From the NCBI RefSeq assembly GCF_003994255.1, contig NZ_ML133853.1, positions 165,941 to 229,940 on the forward strand: a stretch of 64,000 nucleotides of DNA. Direction: 5' to 3'. The notes beneath the pieces are model-generated. The model saw only the letters and a list, made by a program, of their open reading frames with translations, had not been told where the DNA came from and did not search any database. Origin of the DNA: Brachybacterium paraconglomeratum (GTDB lineage: Bacteria > Actinomycetota > Actinomycetes > Actinomycetales > Dermabacteraceae). Of this stretch, positions 58,876-64,000 are shown one piece after another; the stretch's first letter is position 1; each line of letters begins with the position of its first letter. The position numbers were made by a program, and so were the translations under genes.

Positions 58876-59868
58876 ATGTCCCTGCAGGACCCGCCGACCG
58901 CGCTGCGCGTCGGCATCGTCGGCACCGGGGGGATCTCCCGGGCCCATCTGCCCGGCTGGCAGGCGCTCGGCGCCGAGCTGCACTGCACCAGCCCCGAGGG
59001 CGCCGAGGCGTTCGCCGCCGAGGCCGGGGCGCGCGTGCACCCGGACCTCGACGCACTGCTCGCGGCGGTGGACGTCGTGGACGTCTGCACCCCCACCCCC
59101 TCGCACCCCGGCATCGTCCGCGCCGCCCTCGACGCGGGGAAGGACGTGCTCTGCGAGAAGCCGCTCGCGCTGACCGGCGAGGAGGCGCGAGGGCTGGCCC
59201 GGCACGCCGAGAACGTCGGCCGCCTGCTCTTCCCCGCGCACGTCGTGCGCTACTTCCCGCAGTACGCCGCCGCGAAGCGCGCCGTCGACACGGGCGCGAT
59301 CGGCACCCCCGCCGTGCTGCGCTTCGAGCGCACCGGTGCCCTGCCGGACCGGGACTGGTACGCCGACGAGGAGCGCTCCGGCGGCATCGTGATGGACCAG
59401 ATGATCCACGACATCGACCAGGCGCTCTGGCTCGCCGGCGACGCGGAGTCGGTCCACGCCCGCCAGCAGGTCGCCGCCTCCGACCCGACTGTGCGCACCG
59501 CCCACGTGGTCCTCACCCACCGCTCCGGCGCGCTCAGCCACTGCCGCGGCTTCTGGGGCCCCGAGGGCACCCGGTTCCGCTACACCTTCGACCTCGCCGG
59601 CGACCGCGGCCGCCTCCGGTACGACAGCGCCGGCGACGCCGGTATCACCTTCGACGACGTCGCCTCCGCCCGGCAGGCGAGCGGCGACGGCTTCCTGCCC
59701 GACGTCTCCACCATGGAGGACCCCTACGCCGCCGAGATCGCCGAGTTCGCCCGCGCGGTCACCGTCGGCGGCACCACCCGCGTCGAGGCGGCCGACGGCG
59801 CCCGCGCCGTGGAGGTCTCCCGCGCCGCCCTCGACTCCCTGCGCACCGGACGGAGCATCCCATGCTGA
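58876..59868 (+). CDS. Gfo/Idh/MocA-family oxidoreductase (first of two)
   Basis: A 330-aa protein from ATG 58876 behind GGAGAG. The N-terminal Rossmann motif is VGIVGTGGISRAHLPGW, followed by VDVCTPTPSHPGIVRAALDAGKDVLCEKPLAL (the EKP catalytic motif) and a C-terminal GFO_IDH_MocA domain with SGGIVMDQMIHDIDQALWL. These NAD(P) enzymes act on sugars and inositols; the substrate is unknown. It overlaps the second oxidoreductase by 7 bp. Confidence 0.93.
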   Translation: MSLQDPPTALRVGIVGTGGISRAHLPGWQALGAELHCTSPEGAEAFAAEAGARVHPDLDALLAAVDVVDVCTPTPSHPGIVRAALDAGKDVLCEKPLALTGEEARGLARHAENVGRLLFPAHVVRYFPQYAAAKRAVDTGAIGTPAVLRFERTGALPDRDWYADEERSGGIVMDQMIHDIDQALWLAGDAESVHARQQVAASDPTVRTAHVVLTHRSGALSHCRGFWGPEGTRFRYTFDLAGDRGRLRYDSAGDAGITFDDVASARQASGDGFLPDVSTMEDPYAAEIAEFARAVTVGGTTRVEAADGARAVEVSRAALDSLRTGRSIPC

Positions 59869-60881
59869 ACGCCCCAGGTCAGGACCCCGCGAACGCATCG
59901 GCCGACGCCCCGCTGCGCGTGGCGCTGATGAGCTGCGCCCACACCCACGCCTTCTCCTACGCGGCGCTGCTCGAGGCCCGAGCCGACGTGGACCTCGTCG
60001 TCGCCGACCCCGACGGCTACGGGGACGTGCGCGGGGTGCGGGTCGTCGGCAGCTACCAGGACGCCTGGGAGGCCTGGCCGGAAGGCCCCGACGCCATCGT
60101 CGTCACCAGTGCCAACGCCCACCACCGCGAGCTCGTTCTCGAGGCCGCTCGCCGCGGCGTGCACGTGCTGTGCGAGAAGCCGCTCGCGACGACCGTGGCG
60201 GACGCCGAGGAGATGGTCGCCGACTGCCGTGAGGCGGGCGTGGTGCTGATGACCGCCTTCCCCGTCCACTTCTCGCCCGCCGTCCAGGCGCTGCGCGCCG
60301 CGGTCGCCGACGGCACCCTCGGCGAGATCGTCGGCCTCACCGGCACGAACAACGGCAAGCTCCCCGCGGGGCGCGACTGGTTCACCGACGTCGAGCTCGC
60401 CGGCGGCGGCTCGCTCGTGGACCACACCGTGCACCTCGCCGAGATCCTCGACTCCGTGCTCGGGGAGCCCGAGAGCGTCCACGCCGTCTCCAACCGGATC
60501 CTGTACGCGGGCCGTGCGGGGGAGGGCGCCGAGACCGGCGGGCTCGTCACACTCACCTATTCCTCCGGCGTCGTCGCCGCCATCGACTGCTCCTGGTCGA
60601 TGCCGGCCGACGCGCCGACCTGGGGCGGGCTCACCCTCCAGGCCCTCGGCACCGGCGGCCAGCTCCAGATCGACGCCTTCGCCCAGCACGTGGGCGGGCC
60701 CGGCCAGTGGCTGCCCTACGGCACCGACCTCGACGCCCTGCTGCTGGACGCGTTCCTCGACGCGGTCCGCGCAGGCGAGGCGGCCGCGCCGACCGGCGAG
60801 GTGGGGCTGCGGACCGTCCGCGTCGTCGCCGCCGCGCAGGAGTCCGTGCGGACCGGGCAGCCGGTGGCGCTCGCGGGGTGA
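59862..60881 (+). CDS. Gfo/Idh/MocA-family oxidoreductase (second)
   Basis: A 339-aa protein from ATG 59862, overlapping the first gene. RVALMSCAHTHAFSYAALL replaces the usual glycine-rich nucleotide loop, as in a known subfamily of these enzymes. The catalytic EKP motif is present (VLCEKPLATTVADAEEM), with GGSLVDHTVHLAEILDSV later. It probably acts on the same pathway as its neighbour, perhaps as a heteromer or successive step; not shown by sequence. Confidence 0.92.
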   Translation: MLNAPGQDPANASADAPLRVALMSCAHTHAFSYAALLEARADVDLVVADPDGYGDVRGVRVVGSYQDAWEAWPEGPDAIVVTSANAHHRELVLEAARRGVHVLCEKPLATTVADAEEMVADCREAGVVLMTAFPVHFSPAVQALRAAVADGTLGEIVGLTGTNNGKLPAGRDWFTDVELAGGGSLVDHTVHLAEILDSVLGEPESVHAVSNRILYAGRAGEGAETGGLVTLTYSSGVVAAIDCSWSMPADAPTWGGLTLQALGTGGQLQIDAFAQHVGGPGQWLPYGTDLDALLLDAFLDAVRAGEAAAPTGEVGLRTVRVVAAAQESVRTGQPVALAG

Positions 60882-60949
60882 GGGGAGCGGTGCTGGGCAT
60901 CGTGCGGTGCTGCGAGACCAGCGGTGCTGAGGGCCGCACGGGGCCGGGG

Positions 60950-60994
60950 TGTGAGGTGCCGGGGTGTGAGGTGCCGGGGCGTGAGGTGCCGGGC
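60950..60994. repeat. 15-bp tandem repeat, 3 copies
   Basis: TGTGAGGTGCCGGGG at 60950 and 60965, and the variant CGTGAGGTGCCGGGC at 60980. It lies 69 bp after the oxidoreductase stop and upstream of the GntR gene. No gene reads through. Probably replication slippage; regulatory meaning unclear. CCTATAGGG near 61027 may be a promoter element. Confidence 0.85.
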
Positions 60995-61135
60995 CGCAGC
61001 GATCCGTCGGCCCCGCAGCCACACTTCCTATAGGGTGCCGGTCGAGCGGGTGCGTCGCCGAGAGCGGCCCGCCCGTGCGACGATCGACGCCGCCGGGACA
61101 GGCGATGACGCAGGGCCCGGGAAGAGAGGAGTGCC

Positions 61136-61846
61136 GTGATGGCTGTGCGACGGCAGGTGCTGCGCGCCGAGGTCGAGGAGCTGATCCTGCAGCGGCTGCT
61201 GGAGGCCCGCTGGCCGCCGGGCGCGCGGCTCAGCATCGACGGGCTGGCCCGTGATCTGGAGGTCTCGCCGACGCCGGTGCGAGAGGCGATGGTGTCCCTC
61301 GAGCGGTCCGGGCTGGTGGAGTACGTGGCGCTGCGAGGCTACGTCGTCGCGCCGATGCTCGACGCCGAGCAGATGACAGAGCTGCTCGATGCCCGACGCG
61401 TCGTCGAGACCGCCGCGCTCGGCCGAGCCTTCGAGGACGTGGATGCGCTGCTCGCCGCCCTCGAGGAAGCGCACGCCGCCCACGGCGCCGTCATCGCCCG
61501 GATCGAGGCCGCCGGCGAGGTGAGCATCGAGCTGCTCCAGGAGCACTTCCATGCCGACTGGGCCTTCCACCAGACGCTCTTCGACCACTCCGGGAACCGC
61601 TACCTCTCCACGATGGTGGAGACGGTGCGCCCCCACACCCATCGCATGCGCCAGACCTGGGTGGGCGGGCCCGCCGCGCTCGACGTCCACGAGGCCTACA
61701 CCGAGCACGGAAGGATCCTCGAGAAGGTGCGCCGCCACCACCACGACGGGGCGCTGCAGGCCCTGGACGAGCACCTCGCCGCCGTGCTCGAGCGCTCCCA
61801 CGCCGTCGCCGAGGCCGAGGAGGCCGGCGGCACCGCGAAGGGCTGA
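61136..61846 (+). CDS. GntR-family regulator with FCD domain
   Basis: A 236-aa protein from GTG 61136 (ATG 61139 is the adjacent alternative) behind AGAGAGGAG. GntR winged HTH: LEARWPPGARLSIDGLARDLEVSPTPVREAMVSLERSGLVEY. The C-terminal FCD domain has the metal-binding pattern: an Asp in LLDARRVVE, His in FHADWAFHQTLFDHSGN, HTHRMR and EHGRILEKV. FCD regulators usually sense sugar acids or organic acids, which fits the neighbouring oxidoreductases. Confidence 0.93.
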   Translation: MMAVRRQVLRAEVEELILQRLLEARWPPGARLSIDGLARDLEVSPTPVREAMVSLERSGLVEYVALRGYVVAPMLDAEQMTELLDARRVVETAALGRAFEDVDALLAALEEAHAAHGAVIARIEAAGEVSIELLQEHFHADWAFHQTLFDHSGNRYLSTMVETVRPHTHRMRQTWVGGPAALDVHEAYTEHGRILEKVRRHHHDGALQALDEHLAAVLERSHAVAEAEEAGGTAKG

Positions 61847-61858
61847 CGGGCCGCGATC

Positions 61859-62758
61859 TCAGCGGTCGGCGGCCGGATCCGCCGACGGCTCCGAGAAGCG
61901 GGCGCGCAGGAACTCCGAGTGCACGTCGAGGGTGCGCGAGACGCCGGAGACGACCTCGTGCTCGAGCCGGTCCAGGCGCCCGTCCAGCACCGCGAGCTGC
62001 TCGTCGATGCGCTGCAGGTTCCCCGCCGCGCGGGCGCGGGTGTCCTCCGTCGAGGTGGGGGTCAGGAAGCCGACCGTGTCCTCGAGCGCGCCCACCAGCT
62101 CGGGGACGTAGCGCTCGGTCATGCCCTCCAGCAGCATCACATCGGGGTCCGAGGCGCGACGGGACTGCAGCGCCGCCGAGCCCAGCAGCGCGTCGACCCG
62201 CAGCAGGAGGGTCTCGGCGCGGTCCAGCAGGCGCTTCTCCGTCGGCCCCTGGACCCGGCGCCGCATCCGATGGATGCGCCGGCGCTGCTGGGTGGAGTCC
62301 TTGACGATCTTCTCCAGCATCGCCCGGGTGCCGGAGGAGATCTCCTCCGCGGAGCGGCCCAGGCGCGTCGGCCTCGGTCGACGATTGCGCAGCAGGAAGG
62401 CGCTGCCGCCGCCCGCCACCGCGGCGATGCCGAGGCTCGCCAGGAACGGGGTGAGCAGACCGGCCCCGCCCACCAGGGCGCTCACGCCGAGGAGCATGAA
62501 GCTGCTGATCCCGAGCACGCCCGCGAGCACCACCGGCACGCCGACGGTCAGCCAGCGCCCGCGCCTGCGGGGCAGCGAGACCGAGCGGGAGCGCGGGGCA
62601 TGGACCGTGCCCTCGAGGGGTGCGGTGCCGGCGGCCCACGACCCGGGCGCGGGCGGCGCCGGGGCGCGCAGGCCGGGGTGCGCGCCGGGACCGGGGCGCG
62701 AGGGCGTCCCGCTGGGCCGTGCCGGGTGCCGGCGGGACGAGGGGCTCTGGGGGCTCAT
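61859..62758 (-). CDS. Membrane protein with cytoplasmic coiled coil
   Basis: Not recognised by name. A 299-aa protein from ATG 62758. A basic Pro-rich head (1-70) is followed by two close hydrophobic segments (about 71-120: VGVPVVLAGVLGISSFMLLGVSALV, LTPFLASLGIAAVAGGGSAFLL). A long helical, charged domain follows to the end, with RIHRMRRRVQGPTEKRLLDRAETLLLRVDALL and EQLAVLDGRLDRLEHEVV. It resembles XpaC-like membrane proteins only in layout. Convergent with the GntR gene. Confidence 0.75.
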   Translation of the reverse strand: MSPQSPSSRRHPARPSGTPSRPGPGAHPGLRAPAPPAPGSWAAGTAPLEGTVHAPRSRSVSLPRRRGRWLTVGVPVVLAGVLGISSFMLLGVSALVGGAGLLTPFLASLGIAAVAGGGSAFLLRNRRPRPTRLGRSAEEISSGTRAMLEKIVKDSTQQRRRIHRMRRRVQGPTEKRLLDRAETLLLRVDALLGSAALQSRRASDPDVMLLEGMTERYVPELVGALEDTVGFLTPTSTEDTRARAAGNLQRIDEQLAVLDGRLDRLEHEVVSGVSRTLDVHSEFLRARFSEPSADPAADR

Positions 62759-63033
62759 GGGAACCGCGGACCTCTCTGTGGACGGAGCTGAGGTCTCGAC
62801 GGGGAGGGCCCTGCGGTCCGGCCTCGGGGCGATCGCGGGAGGGGACCTGCGCGGCCGCGGACCCGGTGCGGGCCCTCGTCGTCGACGGCTCCCAGGCTAT
62901 CGCGGCACCGTGAGGATCCCCTGGGGGATGTCCCCCTGATCCTGGGAGGGAGGCCCAGGGTGGACGGCGTCCTCGCGAAGGGCGGAGGGGGTGTCCATGC
63001 CCCCACCGCAGCACATCCCGGCGGGGCGACAGA

Positions 63034-63807
63034 TCAGGCGGCCGCGTGCGCCTCGGCGATCCGCAGCAGCTCGAGGTAGCCCTCCAGCTTCCACGCGGTG
63101 CGGCCGACGAACAGGCCGGTCACGTGCTCGATCCCGAGCAGGCCGGCGGCGTTGTCGAGGTTCACCGAGCCGCCGTAGAGCAGCCCCGTGACCTTCCCCG
63201 AGTACTGCCCGCCGAGCGCGGCGAAGGGTTCGACGAGCTCCTCGACGGTGGCGGGGCGGCCCTTCTCGCCGATCGCCCAGATCGGCTCGTAGGCGATCAC
63301 GACGCGGGAGAGCTCCTCGGCGGAGAGCCCCTCGAGCGCCCCCGCGGCCTGCTCGAGGATGAACGCGCTCGAGCCGCCGGCCTCCTTCACCTCGGCGCTC
63401 TCCCCGATGCACAGCAGCGGGGTGAGACCGTGACGGAGCGCGGCGGCGACCTTCAGGCGCGTGGTCTCCACCGTCTCGCCGAAGTGCTCGCGTCGCTCGG
63501 AGTGCCCGATCTCGACGACCTGGGCGCCGGCATCCTTGGCCTGTGGCACGGAGACCTCACCGGTCCACGCGCCCTCGTCCTCCCAGTGCGCGTTCTGCAC
63601 GCCGAGCAGCACGGGGGAGTCCTCGCCGAGGATGCTGCGCACCGTCGTGGTGGCGGTGAAGGAGGGGATCACGAAGGGCTGCACGCCTGAGGGAGCCTGC
63701 CCGCCGTGCTCGCTCGTGAGGTGGTCGCGCAGGCCCTCGGCCCAGGCGCGGCCCTCGGCGAGGGTCTTGGTCATCTTCCAGCTGGTGCCGATCCAGAGGG
63801 GGGACAT
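63034..63807 (-). CDS. Triose-phosphate-isomerase-family protein (non-canonical branch)
   Basis: A 257-aa protein from ATG 63807 with RBS AAGGAGCAGC. Catalytic residues are kept: Lys11 in WIGTSWKMTKT, His in VVEIGHSERREHFG, and Glu in VIAYEPIWAIGEKG. The phosphate loop LYGGSVNLDN is present. The start GTSWKMTKTLAEGRAWAEGL (not GNWKMN) is typical of the TpiA homologues used in tetritol catabolism (erythrulose-phosphate isomerases), so it may not be the glycolytic enzyme. The 31-bp repeats immediately upstream probably control it. Confidence 0.85.
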   Translation of the reverse strand: MSPLWIGTSWKMTKTLAEGRAWAEGLRDHLTSEHGGQAPSGVQPFVIPSFTATTTVRSILGEDSPVLLGVQNAHWEDEGAWTGEVSVPQAKDAGAQVVEIGHSERREHFGETVETTRLKVAAALRHGLTPLLCIGESAEVKEAGGSSAFILEQAAGALEGLSAEELSRVVIAYEPIWAIGEKGRPATVEELVEPFAALGGQYSGKVTGLLYGGSVNLDNAAGLLGIEHVTGLFVGRTAWKLEGYLELLRIAEAHAAA

Positions 63808-63811
63808 GCTG

Positions 63812-63967
63812 CTCCTTCGACGAGACGTGCCATGTGGGCGGGGGTTGTTCGACGTCCGGTACCGCAGCGCGAGAGTTGTTCGACGTCCGGTGCCACGTCG
63901 CGGGGGTTGTTCGACGTCTAGTACCACGTCGCGGGGGTTGTTCGACGTCCGGTACCAGGGTGCGGGG
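63812..63967. repeat. 31-bp tandem operator-like repeats (4 plus one degenerate)
   Basis: Full copies start at 63844, 63875, 63906 and 63937, exactly 31 bp apart, each beginning GTTGTTCGACGT. A degenerate copy (TTCGACG at 63816) overlaps the TIM-family RBS. Each unit contains CGACGT-N8-ACGTCG around a GGTACC-like core, with base changes between copies. 31 bp is close to three helical turns, so sites lie on one face. The array sits directly upstream of the TIM-family start and may control a gene to the right too. Confidence 0.9.
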
Positions 63968-64000
63968 GGCGGGCGGCGGACAACAAGGAGGGGGGGGGGC

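Noticed and set aside
63844..63967. CRISPR array
   Set aside because: The 31-bp units abut with no unique spacers, and no cas genes are visible.

Overview
The window is a high-G+C actinobacterial chromosome segment covering the replication-origin neighbourhood. The gene order (trxB-trxA, parB, parA, rsmG, jag, yidC, yidD, rnpA, rpmH, dnaA, dnaN, recF, dciA, gyrB, gyrA, DUF3566, tRNA-Ile, DLW-39, tRNA-Ala) is the classic actinobacterial oriC synteny. The actinobacterial features (DLW-39 protein, DUF3566, RamB next to the glyoxylate genes, a DUF222-HNH gene, GTG starts, many leaderless-type promoters) point to Micrococcales. A Brachybacterium/Dermabacteraceae member is my best guess, by inference only.

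Layout. 1-948: end of trxB and a thioredoxin-like gene that has lost both active-site cysteines. 949-4292: 3.3 kb with no convincing gene; it holds about 14 degenerate parS-like palindromes (1953-3770), bracketed by DnaA-box clusters (1273-1516 and 3823-3884). 4293-10986 (minus strand): parB, parA, rsmG, jag, yidC, yidD, rnpA, rpmH. ParB is 745 aa because about 450 residues of low-complexity sequence, first basic and then acidic, lie between its ParA-contacting N-terminus and its CTPase domain. 10987-16840: dnaA, dnaN, recF, dciA, with DnaA boxes upstream of dnaA, inside dnaA and between dnaA and dnaN. 16837-20916: three 54-bp repeats, an FMN riboswitch and ribD-ribE-ribBA-ribH, placed between dciA and gyrB. 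21339-29401: gyrB, gyrA, DUF3566, a palindrome-rich convergent intergenic region, ybaK, an unknown gene, tRNA-Ile, DLW-39, tRNA-Ala and a terminator.

The right half is accessory or metabolic. It contains a glgC-like gene; a nucleoside-symporter-type MFS gene; a divergent lrp/lysE pair; an SDR pseudogene without its catalytic Tyr-Lys; the ramB/aceA/aceB glyoxylate cluster; an Hsp70-like ATPase; a MerR regulator; an orphan barstar-like gene; and a DUF222-HNH gene. These are followed by small membrane proteins; a redox group (fdxA, soxR with its palindromic operator, sodA); an ABC exporter facing a two-component system; an APC permease; a secreted AMIN-like protein; a flavodoxin; the vitamin B6 cluster pdxS-pdxT with divergent pdxR; and marR. 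The window ends with two Gfo/Idh/MocA oxidoreductases, an FCD-type GntR regulator, a membrane protein and a non-canonical triose-phosphate-isomerase-family gene whose upstream region carries four 31-bp iterons plus one degenerate copy. This end looks like the start of a sugar or polyol catabolic locus that continues past the edge.

Most noteworthy: the noncoding parS array together with a ParB carrying a large charge-segregated linker, which looks like an enlarged chromosomal centromere; and the 31-bp phased operator-like repeats at the right edge. All functional statements come from reading the sequence; no database search was run.
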